64,000 nucleotides of DNA, taken from the NCBI GenBank assembly GCA_001899065.1, contig MKUZ01000018.1:37142-101141 (forward strand). Direction: 5' to 3'. Each line of letters opens with the position of its first letter. Position 1 is the stretch's first letter. Position numbers and translations under genes: made by a program. Of this stretch, positions 39,464 to 48,884 are shown piece by piece. The stretch is from Devosia sp. 66-22. GTDB lineage: Bacteria > Pseudomonadota > Alphaproteobacteria > Rhizobiales > Devosiaceae. The notes under the pieces were generated by a model. The model saw nothing but the letters and a program-made list of their open reading frames with translations, ran no database searches and was not told where the DNA came from.

Positions 39464-40834
39464 ATGACTAGTTCGCTCAAATTCGGCACCAGCGGCCTGC
39501 GCGGTCTCGCGACCGATCTCGTGGGTGTCGAAAGCCGCCGCTACGCCGCAGCTTTCCTGCGCTATTTGAAGGGCCGCGGTGAGGTGAGGCAGGTGCTGGT
39601 TGGACGCGACCTGCGCGCCAGCAGCCCCGAAATCGCGGCGTCGGTGATCTCGGCGCTGGATGTCGAAATTGTCGACTGCGGCGAGTTGCCGACACCGGCG
39701 CTGGCGCTCGAGGCGATGCGCCGCGGGGCGCCGGCGATCATGGTGACCGGCAGCCATATTCCCGCCGACCGGAATGGACTCAAATTCTACCGCGCCGATG
39801 GCGAGATCGACAAAGCCGACGAGGCGGCGATACTCGCCGCGCTCGGCGACGCGGCCGAGCTGAACCCGCGCGTATCGCGGGAGCCGCGGGCGCTCGCCCG
39901 CTACCTCGATCGCCATGCGCGACTGCTGCCGCCTGGGGCGCTTGCGGGTCGACGGATCGGCGTATGGCAGCATTCCTCGGTGGCGCGCGATGTGTTCGTG
40001 GACGCCATGGCCATGTTCGGCGCGCACGTCGTACCGCTCGGGCGCTCCGATATCTTCGTTCCGGTCGACACCGAAGCCGTTGACACCGGCACCGCCGCGC
40101 AACTGGCGGCATGGGTGAAGGCGCATCGGCTCGACGCCCTGATCTCGACCGATGGCGATGCGGACCGGCCGCTGCTGGTGGACGAGGCGGGTGCGCTGGT
40201 GCGTGGCGACATCATCGGCATCCTTACGGCACGGTTTCTTAGTGCCGACACCGTCGTGACGCCGGTCACGTCAAACTCGTCCATCGAGGGCACCGGCGCC
40301 TTCCGCCGGGTCATCCGGACGAAGGTGGGCTCGCCTTTCGTCATCGCCGGCATGACGCAGGCGACCGGCGCAGTTGTCGGCTTCGAGGCAAATGGCGGTG
40401 TGCTGCTGGGCAGCGATGTGTCGATCAACGGCGCGACGATAGCGGCCTTGCCCACGCGTGATGCGCTGTTGCCCATTCTGAGCGTCCTCGGCGCGGCTGA
40501 GGCGGCCGGTCGCACGGTTTCGCAGCTCGTCGCGACACTGCCGCCGCGGATCGCGCGCAGCGACAGGCTCGAGCACGTGCCGGCGGAGCGCACGGCGGTG
40601 CTGCTCGAGCGGCTCGCCGCCGATGCGGCGGGCTATTTCGCGGAGCAGGGGACCATCCATTCCGTCTCGACGATCGATGGCCTGCGTTACGAGTTCACTT
40701 CGGGCGATGTGATCCATTATCGCCCCTCGGGGAACGCGCCCGAGCTGCGCTGCTACACCGAGGCCAGCACCGCCGCGCGCGCCGACGCACTGCTTGCCTG
40801 GGGGCTCAGCTCCGCCGAGGCCGTGGTCCGCTAG
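39464..40834 (+). CDS. Phosphomannomutase/phosphoglucomutase-family enzyme
   Basis: A 456-residue alpha-D-phosphohexomutase. KFGTSGLRG binds substrate near the N-terminus, TGSHIPADRNGLKF has the phosphoserine loop (usual TASHN here as TGSHI), STDGDADRPLL is the Mg-binding loop, and HYRPSGNAPELRCYTEA the phosphate-binding loop. It interconverts 1- and 6-phosphates of mannose or glucose for surface polysaccharide precursors. It is distinct from the glycogen-operon pgm at 53815. Its stop overlaps the end of the convergent LysE gene. Confidence 0.9.
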   Translation: MTSSLKFGTSGLRGLATDLVGVESRRYAAAFLRYLKGRGEVRQVLVGRDLRASSPEIAASVISALDVEIVDCGELPTPALALEAMRRGAPAIMVTGSHIPADRNGLKFYRADGEIDKADEAAILAALGDAAELNPRVSREPRALARYLDRHARLLPPGALAGRRIGVWQHSSVARDVFVDAMAMFGAHVVPLGRSDIFVPVDTEAVDTGTAAQLAAWVKAHRLDALISTDGDADRPLLVDEAGALVRGDIIGILTARFLSADTVVTPVTSNSSIEGTGAFRRVIRTKVGSPFVIAGMTQATGAVVGFEANGGVLLGSDVSINGATIAALPTRDALLPILSVLGAAEAAGRTVSQLVATLPPRIARSDRLEHVPAERTAVLLERLAADAAGYFAEQGTIHSVSTIDGLRYEFTSGDVIHYRPSGNAPELRCYTEASTAARADALLAWGLSSAEAVVR

Positions 40835-41448
40835 CCGCGCACCGCAACGAAGGCGGCGGCGCTCGCCATGATCACGCCGGCCGTGCGGTTGAGGCGGCGG
40901 ATTGCCGGCGGGCTCACGAAGAACTCGCGGGCCCAGGCGGCGAGGGCTGCGTAGCCGCAGCCGATGGCGAACAGCACGACCACCACGATTGCTGTCAGTT
41001 CGATGAAGCCGAGCGCGCTGATCGGCCGGTCGAGCGGCACCACCGTCGGCAGCAGGGCCAGATAGAACACGATGGTCTTGGGGTTGCCCATGGTCAGCGC
41101 GAAGCCGGCGAGGAAGGTGCGGATCCAGGGCTCCTTGGCGCGCGGCCCGAGCTGCTCCGCGCCCGGCTTGGCCGTCCAGAACTGCCAGGCGATGTAGAGC
41201 AGGTAGGCGGCGCCGGCGAAGCGGACGACCACAAACACCGGCCCGAAATAGGTGGCGATGGCGGCAAGGCCGAACAGCGCGAAGACCAGGTAGATAAGGT
41301 CGCCCACGAGGATGCCCACGATCATGGGCATGGCGCTCCAGAAGCCGCCGCCGAGCGCCCGCGCGACGATGGCGGCGACGCCGGGACCGGGGACGAGCAC
41401 GGCGACGATGTAGGCGATGGTGAAGGCGAGGAGGGTCAGCAGGTCCAT
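40831..41448 (-). CDS. LysE-family amino-acid exporter
   Basis: A 205-residue inner-membrane protein with six hydrophobic helices. The family signature VLVPGPGVAAIVARALGGGFWSAM lies near residue 20, and GFALTMGNPKTIVFYLALLP in the middle. LysE/RhtB exporters remove excess amino acids such as lysine, threonine or homoserine lactone by proton exchange; the substrate is unknown. The small exported protein upstream ends eight bases before its ATG, so the two may be co-transcribed. Confidence 0.88.
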   Translation of the reverse strand: MDLLTLLAFTIAYIVAVLVPGPGVAAIVARALGGGFWSAMPMIVGILVGDLIYLVFALFGLAAIATYFGPVFVVVRFAGAAYLLYIAWQFWTAKPGAEQLGPRAKEPWIRTFLAGFALTMGNPKTIVFYLALLPTVVPLDRPISALGFIELTAIVVVVLFAIGCGYAALAAWAREFFVSPPAIRRLNRTAGVIMASAAAFVAVRG

Positions 41449-41455
41449 GGCGCCC

Positions 41456-42019
41456 TCATGCCCGGCAGCGGGCGAGAACGGTAGGGTAGGCCTTGTCGCG
41501 CATGATCACCACAATGTCCTCGGACGGGCGGTAGATCTGCACAATGCCGTTGGCGAGGCTCAGCGCGATTGCGCGGCGCTGGTCGAATTCGGGCCCGCTC
41601 TTGTCCGGCCCGAGCCCGATGGCGGCGAAGTAGGCCGCCGGTTCGGTGTATTCGGCGAAGGTCGATCCGGCCACCAGCGTGTAGATCTGGCTGAACTCCG
41701 TCTCGACCGGCTTGGCCGAGAGCGTAAGGGTGAGCGGGTCGGGCGAGGCCAGCGTCAGCACCGCCGGGGTCTTGCAGAACTTTTCGTGGTCGACACCATA
41801 GGTCTCGATCCGCGTGCCCGATGCCGGTCCGTAGAGGTTCACCCACTTGCCGGCGATGTTCCTGAACGCCGCGCTGGCGTAGCCGGCCATCGTGTAGTCG
41901 AGCTGCGACTGCCCGCCCGCGAAGATGTCGAACGCCGCCTGCGCCTGGTCGGCGATCGGTTCGGCGGCGGTCGCCGGCACGGCCAGCAGGGCAAACGCGA
42001 GGACGGCGCTAAGACGCAT
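41456..42019 (-). CDS. Exported hypothetical protein
   Basis: A 187-residue protein with a signal peptide (MRLSAVLAFALLAVPATA before AEPIAD). The mature part is a mixed alpha/beta domain with two cysteines (FCKTPAVL and the final RCRA), possibly forming a disulfide. DPLTLTLSAKPVETEFSQIYTLV is strand-rich. No known family is recognised. It is likely periplasmic and lies upstream of the LysE gene on the same strand. Confidence 0.6.
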   Translation of the reverse strand: MRLSAVLAFALLAVPATAAEPIADQAQAAFDIFAGGQSQLDYTMAGYASAAFRNIAGKWVNLYGPASGTRIETYGVDHEKFCKTPAVLTLASPDPLTLTLSAKPVETEFSQIYTLVAGSTFAEYTEPAAYFAAIGLGPDKSGPEFDQRRAIALSLANGIVQIYRPSEDIVVIMRDKAYPTVLARCRA

Positions 42020-42067
42020 GGGATGCTCCGGATGGACGCGGGAACCTAGTCGAGCCGCGCGTTCGCC

Positions 42068-43009
42068 TCAAGCGAGGGTCGCGAGCCGCTCGAACAGCAG
42101 GTCGAAAAAGCCGGTGTCGTTGCCCGAACGCAGGTAGTTCACGTTCTTGACCCGGCCGGTCACCCCCCACCAGTCGACGACGGTCATGCCGCGGGTCAGG
42201 TCGCTCTGCGTCTCGATCGTGACGTTGACGTGCTTGCCCTGGAACAGCTCGGGCTTGAGCAGATAGGCGATGACGCAGGGATCGTGCAGCGGCCCGCCAT
42301 CCCAGCCATACTTCGCCTCGTCGAAGCGCTCGAAGAATTCGAGCATTTCGGCCGTCGCAACGCCCGTGCGGTTGCCCAGGGTGCGGAAGCGTTCCACCCG
42401 TTCGGCATTGCCGAGCATGAAATGGCTGACATCGAGCGGGACCTGGGTGATCGGCACGCCCGAGTGGAACACCACGTCCGCCGCCTCCGGGTCGACATAG
42501 ATGTTGAATTCGGCGGCCGGCGTGGTGTTGCCGCCCTCGAACAGGCCGCCGCCCATCAGCACGATTTCCTGCACGCGCGGAACGATGTCCGGCGCCTTGA
42601 CGAAGGCCATGCCCAAATTTGTCAGTGGCCCGAGGGCGCACAGCGTGACGGTCTTTTCCGGCTCGCGCCGCAGCGTGTCGATGATGAAGTCGACGCCGTG
42701 CTGTGTCTCGAGCTGCTGCCTGGGCTCGGGCAAATCGGGACCGTCGAGGCCGCTTTTGCCGTGCACATATTCGGCGGTGACCAGCGTGCGGCGCATCGGG
42801 CGTTCGGAGCCGGCGTAGACCTTGACGCCGGCCACGCCCGACAGCTCCACCACCTTGAGGGCATTCTGCGCGTTCTGCTTGAGGCCGACATTGCCGGCGA
42901 CCGCCACGATGCCGAGCACATCCAGTTCTGCCGGCGAGCCCAGCGCAAGCAGGATCGCAACGGCGTCGTCCTGGCCCGGGTCAGTGTCGATAATGATCTT
43001 GCGCGGCAT
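42068..43009 (-). CDS. Inosine-uridine-type nucleoside hydrolase
   Basis: A 313-residue nucleoside N-ribohydrolase. The calcium-binding N-terminus IIIDTDPGQDDAVAILLAL is diagnostic, followed by VAGNVGL, LTNLGMAFVKAPDIV and GGNTTPAAEFNIYVDPEAAD. The C-terminal His of the active site is in the LHDPCVIAYLL segment. It splits ribonucleosides to base and ribose in salvage or catabolism. No transporter lies next to it. It diverges from the AI-2E transporter gene. Confidence 0.92.
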   Translation of the reverse strand: MPRKIIIDTDPGQDDAVAILLALGSPAELDVLGIVAVAGNVGLKQNAQNALKVVELSGVAGVKVYAGSERPMRRTLVTAEYVHGKSGLDGPDLPEPRQQLETQHGVDFIIDTLRREPEKTVTLCALGPLTNLGMAFVKAPDIVPRVQEIVLMGGGLFEGGNTTPAAEFNIYVDPEAADVVFHSGVPITQVPLDVSHFMLGNAERVERFRTLGNRTGVATAEMLEFFERFDEAKYGWDGGPLHDPCVIAYLLKPELFQGKHVNVTIETQSDLTRGMTVVDWWGVTGRVKNVNYLRSGNDTGFFDLLFERLATLA

Positions 43010-43137
43010 AGGGTTGGCCTCGGTACTTCACCTGTTGATTCCGCCGGCAAGATATGCGGCGGCGGTCGCGGCGTCCACGGAGGGCACGGAACAAAACGCC
43101 ACCATTCGCGGTTCATAGGGATCGAAAGGGGGACGGT

Positions 43138-44379
43138 ATGGCCACCATGAGAGCGAGACAGAACCGGGCCGTGCCGCGATCCATGGACCGGGCACCGTTC
43201 GAACGGATCCTCGAGAACGCATCGCGGGTGTCCATCCTGTTGATTGGCGTTGTCGCCTTTGCCGTGGCCATGGCGCTGGGCAAGTTCATCCTTGCCCCGA
43301 TTGCCCTGGCCATTGTCGTGGGTCTGATGTTCGGTCCCGTCGCTGACGCGATGGAGCGGCGCGGGCTGCCGTCGGCGCTCTCGGCCGGCGTTGTCGTGCT
43401 CCTGCTCCTTGCTCTTATCGGGCTCGCCGGCATGATGTTCGCCGCCCCGATCTCCGAATGGGTCGCCCGCTGGCCGATGCTCTGGCAACGGCTGCAGGCG
43501 CAATTGGTCAACCTGCAGCAGCCCTTCGAAACGCTGGGCGCCGTGCAGGAGCAACTCAAGGAAGCGATGGGTGGCGGAGCTTCCATGACCGTGGAGGTGA
43601 AGGACGGCGGACCGGTGCAGGACGTCGCCTTCATGGTCCCCACGCTGCTCGCCGACATTCTGCTGTTTCTGGCCGGTCTGTATTTCTTCCTCGCCACCCG
43701 CCACAATATCCGCCTCACCGTGCTCTCGCTCTGCTTCTCGCGCCGGATGCGCTGGCGCGCGGCCCATATCTTCCGCGACGTCGAAACCAAGGTCAGCCGC
43801 TTCCTGCTCTCGGCCGCGGCGATCAATCTGGGAGTGGGCGTGGCGACCGCCTTGGGCATGTGGGCGATCGGCATGCCGTCACCTTTGCTCTGGGGCGGGC
43901 TCGCCGCGGTGCTCAACTTCATCCCCTATATCGGCCAGGCCATCATGCTGGCGGTGCTGTTCGCGGTGGGGCTCGGCACACATAACGATCTTCTCGGCAT
44001 CGTGCTGCCCGTCATCGTCTACGCGGCCATCAACGTCACCGCCGACCAGCTCGTCTTCCCGCATCTGGTGGGCAAGGCGCTGACGCTCAATCCGTTCGTG
44101 ATCTTCGTGTCCATCGCGTTCTGGATGTGGCTGTGGGGGCCGATGGGCGGCTTCGTTGCGGTGCCCGCGCTGCTGGTCGTCCAGTCGGTGATCATGCACG
44201 TCTTCCCGACCACCGCCGATGTACCCGAGGCGGTGCGGCGGCGGCTCGAGATGCGCGCGACGGCCGATGTCCGCGCGGTGCCGCCGACCGAACCGCCGCC
44301 GGAGCCGACGGTGGCGGAGCTCAAGCCAGTCGCGAAACCGCGGCGCTCCCGCAAGGCCGCCGCGCCCGCATCTTCTTGA
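43138..44379 (+). CDS. AI-2E-family transporter
   Basis: A 413-residue membrane protein with about eight helices in the arrangement of the AI-2E (PerM/TqsA) family. The signatures AAINLGVGVATALGMWAIGMPSPLLWG, LNFIPYIGQAIML and GKALTLNPFVIFVSIAFWMWLWGPMGGFVAVP are typical. Some members export autoinducer-2, others are Na+/H+ exchangers; the role here is open. The basic C-terminal tail is rich in Pro and Lys/Arg. ATG 43138 follows AAGGGGGA. Confidence 0.87.
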   Translation: MATMRARQNRAVPRSMDRAPFERILENASRVSILLIGVVAFAVAMALGKFILAPIALAIVVGLMFGPVADAMERRGLPSALSAGVVVLLLLALIGLAGMMFAAPISEWVARWPMLWQRLQAQLVNLQQPFETLGAVQEQLKEAMGGGASMTVEVKDGGPVQDVAFMVPTLLADILLFLAGLYFFLATRHNIRLTVLSLCFSRRMRWRAAHIFRDVETKVSRFLLSAAAINLGVGVATALGMWAIGMPSPLLWGGLAAVLNFIPYIGQAIMLAVLFAVGLGTHNDLLGIVLPVIVYAAINVTADQLVFPHLVGKALTLNPFVIFVSIAFWMWLWGPMGGFVAVPALLVVQSVIMHVFPTTADVPEAVRRRLEMRATADVRAVPPTEPPPEPTVAELKPVAKPRRSRKAAAPASS

Positions 44380-44431
44380 CCTCGTCGCGCCGAGCCCGCA
44401 TGTCTAGGGGCTCGACAGCAACGGAGCGGCT

Positions 44432-46288
44432 ATGGATCACGCGGTGGAGCAGGCGGCGGAGCACGCGGCATCCGGCATTGAACTCTGGCAGGTTCTGGCG
44501 CTTCTCGCCGCGGGCGTGATCGCGGTGCCCATCTTCAAGCGGGCAGGGCTGGGCTCGGTGCTCGGCTACCTCGCGGCGGGCCTTGCCATCGGCCCTTTCG
44601 GCCTGCGCCTCATTGCCGATCCGGAATCGATCCTCCACGTCTCCGAACTGGGCGTCGTCCTGTTCCTGTTTATCGTCGGGCTCGAGATGGAGCCGAGCCG
44701 GTTGTGGAACCTGCGCAAGCAGATCTTCGGCCTGGGCATCCTGCAGGTGGGCATCTGCGGCGCCCTGCTGACTGGTGTCGGCGTATTGCTCGGTCTGTCG
44801 CCGGCCGTGGCGTTCGTCGCCGGCATGGGTTTCGTCCTCACCTCCACGGCGATCGTCATGCAGATCCTCACCGAGCGGGGCGATCTCGCGTCGCCGGCCG
44901 GCCAGAAGATCGTCTCGATCCTGCTGCTCGAGGACCTTGCCATCGTACCGCTGCTGGCGGTCGTCGCGCTGCTCGCGCCGCAGAGCGCGGGCGAAGCCGT
45001 GAGCACGCCGGTGTGGATCAGCATCCTCATTGCCGTGGGCTGCATCGCGGCCCTCAACCTCATCGGCCGCTGGGTGCTCAATCCGATGTTCCGCTTCCTT
45101 GCCGATGCACGGGCGCGCGAGGTGATGACCGCGGCCGCACTGCTCGTCGTCCTGGGGGCGGCGCTGCTGTTCCAGTTCGGCGGGCTCAGCATGGCGATGG
45201 GCGCCTTCCTTGCTGGCGTGCTGCTCTCGACCTCGACGTTCCGCCACCAGCTCGAGGCCGATGTCGAGCCGTTCCGCGGCATCCTGCTCGGGCTGTTCTT
45301 CCTCGCCGTCGGCATGTCGCTCGACCTCAACGTCGTATGGGCGAACTGGCAGACCATCGCGATCATGGTCGCGGCGTATATGGTGGTGAAGGGGGGCGCG
45401 ATCTTCATCCTCGCGCGCCTGCTCAAGTCGAAAGTCGCCGATGCATTGGAGCGCGCACTGCTGATGGCGCAGGGTGGCGAGTTTGCCTTCGTGCTGTTCA
45501 CCACAGCCGCCGCGTCGGGCCTCATCACCGGCGAACAGCAGGACATGTTCTCGGCGACCGTCATCATCTCCATGGTGCTCACGCCGCTCACCATGCTGGC
45601 GCTGCGCGCCATCCCCGCGCCGCAGCAGTCGATGGAGGGCGTCGAGGAGCCCGAGGGGCTCAGCGGCGACGTCCTCGTCATCGGCTTCGGTCGCTTTGGT
45701 CAGATCGTGAGCCAGGGGCTCCTCGCCAGGGGCCACAAGATTTCGACCATCGACACCGACACCGACATGATCCGCGCCGCCGCGACGTTCGGCATGAAGG
45801 TCTATTACGGCGACGGCACGCGGCTCGATATCCTGCGGGCTGCTGGCATCGAGAATGCCGACATGGTGGTCATCGCGATCGACAAGAAGGACCAGGCAAC
45901 CCACATCGCTGAGCTGATCCGTGACGAGTTCCCGCTCGTCAAGGTCATGGCCCGCGCCTACGACCGCGGCCACGCGATCGAGCTGGTGAAGGCCGGGGTC
46001 GAGTACCAGATCCGCGAGATGCTCGACTCCGCCCTGTCACTGTCGGCCGAGGCGCTGCGCGTGCTCGGCTCCACCGACGAGGAGGTGGCCGAGCTGATCG
46101 AGGGCGTGCGCGAGCGCGACCGGCAGCGCTTTGCCGCGCAGATCGTCGGCGGCATCCAGGCCGGGCGCGATCTGCTGCTGTCGAACGCCGAGGAGCAGGC
46201 GCGCGAGAGCGGCGCCGTCGAGGGCAAGTCGGAACCCGTCATGCTCGACAAGCCACCGGAAAAGCCAACCGAGGGTGCGGCGGTCTGA
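44432..46288 (+). CDS. CPA2-family cation:proton antiporter (KefB/KefC-like) with TrkA-N domain
   Basis: A 618-residue antiporter. The N-terminal ~380 residues form a 12-13 helix Na+/H+-exchanger domain (GLGSVLGYLAAGLAIGPFGL, LFLFIVGLEMEPSRLW, FVLTSTAIVMQILTE, LLLEDLAIVPLLAVV). A TrkA-N NAD-binding domain follows (DVLVIGFGRFGQIVSQGLL, IDTDTDMIRAA, GDGTRLDILRAAGI). Kef systems are K+ efflux channels/antiporters gated by glutathione adducts; no ancillary kefF/G is adjacent. The C-terminal ~60 residues are charged and probably disordered. Confidence 0.9.
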   Translation: MDHAVEQAAEHAASGIELWQVLALLAAGVIAVPIFKRAGLGSVLGYLAAGLAIGPFGLRLIADPESILHVSELGVVLFLFIVGLEMEPSRLWNLRKQIFGLGILQVGICGALLTGVGVLLGLSPAVAFVAGMGFVLTSTAIVMQILTERGDLASPAGQKIVSILLLEDLAIVPLLAVVALLAPQSAGEAVSTPVWISILIAVGCIAALNLIGRWVLNPMFRFLADARAREVMTAAALLVVLGAALLFQFGGLSMAMGAFLAGVLLSTSTFRHQLEADVEPFRGILLGLFFLAVGMSLDLNVVWANWQTIAIMVAAYMVVKGGAIFILARLLKSKVADALERALLMAQGGEFAFVLFTTAAASGLITGEQQDMFSATVIISMVLTPLTMLALRAIPAPQQSMEGVEEPEGLSGDVLVIGFGRFGQIVSQGLLARGHKISTIDTDTDMIRAAATFGMKVYYGDGTRLDILRAAGIENADMVVIAIDKKDQATHIAELIRDEFPLVKVMARAYDRGHAIELVKAGVEYQIREMLDSALSLSAEALRVLGSTDEEVAELIEGVRERDRQRFAAQIVGGIQAGRDLLLSNAEEQARESGAVEGKSEPVMLDKPPEKPTEGAAV

Positions 46289-46384
46289 GGTCGCGGCGGC
46301 ATCGATTGCAGCGGCCCGACCGTGGGGCTTCCCACTGCACTTGTTTGATGCAATGGTACTCGAACTAGAGGGGAATACATCGTC

Positions 46385-46465
46385 ATGCTGAACGGATTGC
46401 GTCATGTCGCAAAACGCTGTCGTATTGGACGCCCCCATCCCGGAGCCTCGCGCCCGCACCGCTGA
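46385..46465 (+). CDS. Possible leader peptide overlapping the glgP start
   Basis: A 26-residue frame (MLNGLRHVAKRCRIGRPHPG...) begins at ATG 46385 and runs past the glgP start at 46404 in another frame. AGAGGGG lies about 14 bases upstream, slightly far, but glgP itself has no better site. It could modulate glgP translation or may be chance. Confidence 0.3.
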   Translation: MLNGLRHVAKRCRIGRPHPGASRPHR

Positions 46466-48875
46466 GGCGCTGCAGGCGGAAATCCTTGAAAAACTTACCT
46501 ATTCTGTCGGGAAAGACCCCATCGTTGCGCGACCGCACGATTGGCTGAAGGCCACCATCCTGGCGGTCCGCGACCGCATCATCGACCTGTGGATGGAATC
46601 GTCCCGCGCGACCTGGCGCACCTCTGAAAAGCGGGTCTACTATCTCAGCCTCGAGTTTCTCATCGGGCGGCTGATGCGCGATGCGATGAGCAATATCGGT
46701 CTCATGGAGCCGGTGAAGCTCGCGCTCAAGAACCTCAATGTCGATCTGGGCGACCTCATCAATCTCGAGCCCGATGCGGCGCTCGGCAATGGCGGCCTCG
46801 GTCGTCTCGCCGCGTGCTTCATGGACTCGATGTCGACCCTCAAGATCCCCGCTTACGGCTACGGCATCCGTTACCAGAACGGCATGTTCCGGCAGGAGAT
46901 GAGCGAGGGCTGGCAGGTCGAACTGCCCGAGGACTGGCTGGCGCATGGCAATCCGTGGGAGTTCGAGCGCCGCGAGTCGACCTATGACATCGGCTTCGGC
47001 GGGCAGGTGGTCCCGGTGCCCGAGCCCGACGGCACGACCCGTCTCGAATGGCGGCCGGCCGAGCACTTCCTCGCCGTCGCTTTCGACACGCCGATCGTGG
47101 GCTGGCGCGGGGCGCGGGTGAACACCCTGCGGCTGTGGAGCGCGCAACCGGTCGATCCGATCTATCTCGACAAGTTCAACAATGGCGACCACATCGGTGC
47201 CCTAGAGGAAAGTTCCCGCGCCGAAGCGATCAGCCGCGTGCTCTATCCCGCGGACTCGACCCCCTCGGGGCAGGAGCTGCGCCTCAGGCAGGAGTACTTC
47301 TTCTCCTCCGCTTCGCTGCAGGACATCGTGCGCCGGCACATGCAGCAATATGGCGACCTCGGCTCGCTGCCCGACAAGGTCGCCATCCAGCTCAACGACA
47401 CGCACCCGGCCATCTCGATCGCCGAGCTCATGCGCATCCTCATCGATACGCATGGCATGAAGTTCGCGCAGGCGTGGAAGCTCACCAGGGGCACCTTCGG
47501 CTATACCAATCACACGCTGCTGCCGGAGGCGCTCGAGACGTGGCCCGTGGCGCTGCTCGAACGGCTCCTGCCGCGCCAGATGCAGCTCATCTACGCGATC
47601 AACGCCGAAGTCCTCGCCGAAGCGCGCAAGGTCGCCGGCTTCAACGACCAGCAGATCGCCGCGGTCTCGCTGATCGATGAGGGCGGCGCGCGCCGCGTGC
47701 GCATGGGGCAGCTCGCCTTTGTCGGCTCGCATTCGGTGAACGGCGTTTCGGCGCTCCACACTGAGCTGATGAAAAAGACGGTCTTCTACGACCTTCACAA
47801 GCTCTACCCCGAGCGCATCAACAACAAGACCAACGGCGTCACGCCGCGCCGCTGGCTGATGGAATGCAATCCCGGGCTGACGCGGCTCATCACCGACCGG
47901 ATCGGTCCCGAGTTCCAGGACAATATCGACCTGCTGTCGCAGCTCGACCGCCATGCCGACGATCCGAACTTCCAGGAGCAGTTCGCGGCGGTGAAGCGCG
48001 CCAACAAGGTGCGCCTCACCGAGATCATCAAGGACCGGCTCAACTTCGCCGTTTCGCCCGACGCGCTGTTCGACGTCCACGTCAAGCGCATCCACGAATA
48101 CAAGCGGCAGCTGCTCAACGTCATCCAGGCGGTGGCGCAGTACCAATCGATCAAGGCGCATCCCGAGACCGACTGGGTGCCGCGCGTCAAGGTGTTCGCC
48201 GGCAAGGCGGCGCCCAGCTACTGGAACGCCAAGCTAATCATCAAGCTCATCAACGACGTGGCCAAGGTCGTCAATAACGACCCGTCCGTGCGCGAGCTGC
48301 TCAAGGTCGTGTTCCTTCCCAACTACAATGTCTCGCTGGCCGAAATCGTCATGCCGGCCGCGGACCTGTCGGAACAAATCTCGACCGCCGGACTTGAGGC
48401 CTCAGGGACAGGCAACATGAAGTTCGCGATTAATGGCGCCGTGACGATCGGCACCCTCGATGGCGCCAATATCGAAATGCTCGACGCCGTGGGCAAGGAC
48501 AATATGATCATCTTCGGCCTCACCGCCGAAGAGGTCACGGCCAAGCGTGCCCGCACGGAAGTGCCGCGCAGCGCCATCGACAATTCACCGGCGCTGCGCG
48601 AGGCGCTGGAGATGATTGCGTCCGGCGTGTTCTCGCCGGACGATCCCAACCGCTACCGCGATCTCGTCGGCGGCCTCTACGATCACGACTGGTTCATGGT
48701 GGCGCGCGACTTCGACGCCTACGCGGCAGCCCAGGCAGAGGTCGATCGCCTCTGGCAGAACAGCCGCAAGTGGTATTCGATGGCCATCAGGAATACGGCG
48801 CATATGGGCTGGTTCTCGTCGGACCGCACAATTCGCCAGTACGCCGAAGACATCTGGCATGTGCCGGTCAGGTAG
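46404..48875 (+). CDS. glgP: Glycogen/starch/alpha-glucan phosphorylase
   Basis: An 823-residue GT35 phosphorylase. YYLSLEFLIGRLMRDAMSNIG, ALGNGGLGRLAACFMDS, QLNDTHPAISIAELMR and the PLP-lysine region EASGTGNMKFAINGAVTIGT are all present. It releases glucose-1-phosphate from glycogen chain ends and, as the first gene, opens the glg operon. The length is usual (about 820). The ATG is set by the family N-terminus; the ribosome-binding site is poor and may be affected by the overlapping leader frame. Confidence 0.95.
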   Translation: MSQNAVVLDAPIPEPRARTAEALQAEILEKLTYSVGKDPIVARPHDWLKATILAVRDRIIDLWMESSRATWRTSEKRVYYLSLEFLIGRLMRDAMSNIGLMEPVKLALKNLNVDLGDLINLEPDAALGNGGLGRLAACFMDSMSTLKIPAYGYGIRYQNGMFRQEMSEGWQVELPEDWLAHGNPWEFERRESTYDIGFGGQVVPVPEPDGTTRLEWRPAEHFLAVAFDTPIVGWRGARVNTLRLWSAQPVDPIYLDKFNNGDHIGALEESSRAEAISRVLYPADSTPSGQELRLRQEYFFSSASLQDIVRRHMQQYGDLGSLPDKVAIQLNDTHPAISIAELMRILIDTHGMKFAQAWKLTRGTFGYTNHTLLPEALETWPVALLERLLPRQMQLIYAINAEVLAEARKVAGFNDQQIAAVSLIDEGGARRVRMGQLAFVGSHSVNGVSALHTELMKKTVFYDLHKLYPERINNKTNGVTPRRWLMECNPGLTRLITDRIGPEFQDNIDLLSQLDRHADDPNFQEQFAAVKRANKVRLTEIIKDRLNFAVSPDALFDVHVKRIHEYKRQLLNVIQAVAQYQSIKAHPETDWVPRVKVFAGKAAPSYWNAKLIIKLINDVAKVVNNDPSVRELLKVVFLPNYNVSLAEIVMPAADLSEQISTAGLEASGTGNMKFAINGAVTIGTLDGANIEMLDAVGKDNMIIFGLTAEEVTAKRARTEVPRSAIDNSPALREALEMIASGVFSPDDPNRYRDLVGGLYDHDWFMVARDFDAYAAAQAEVDRLWQNSRKWYSMAIRNTAHMGWFSSDRTIRQYAEDIWHVPVR

Positions 48876-48884
48876 CGTGGGGGC

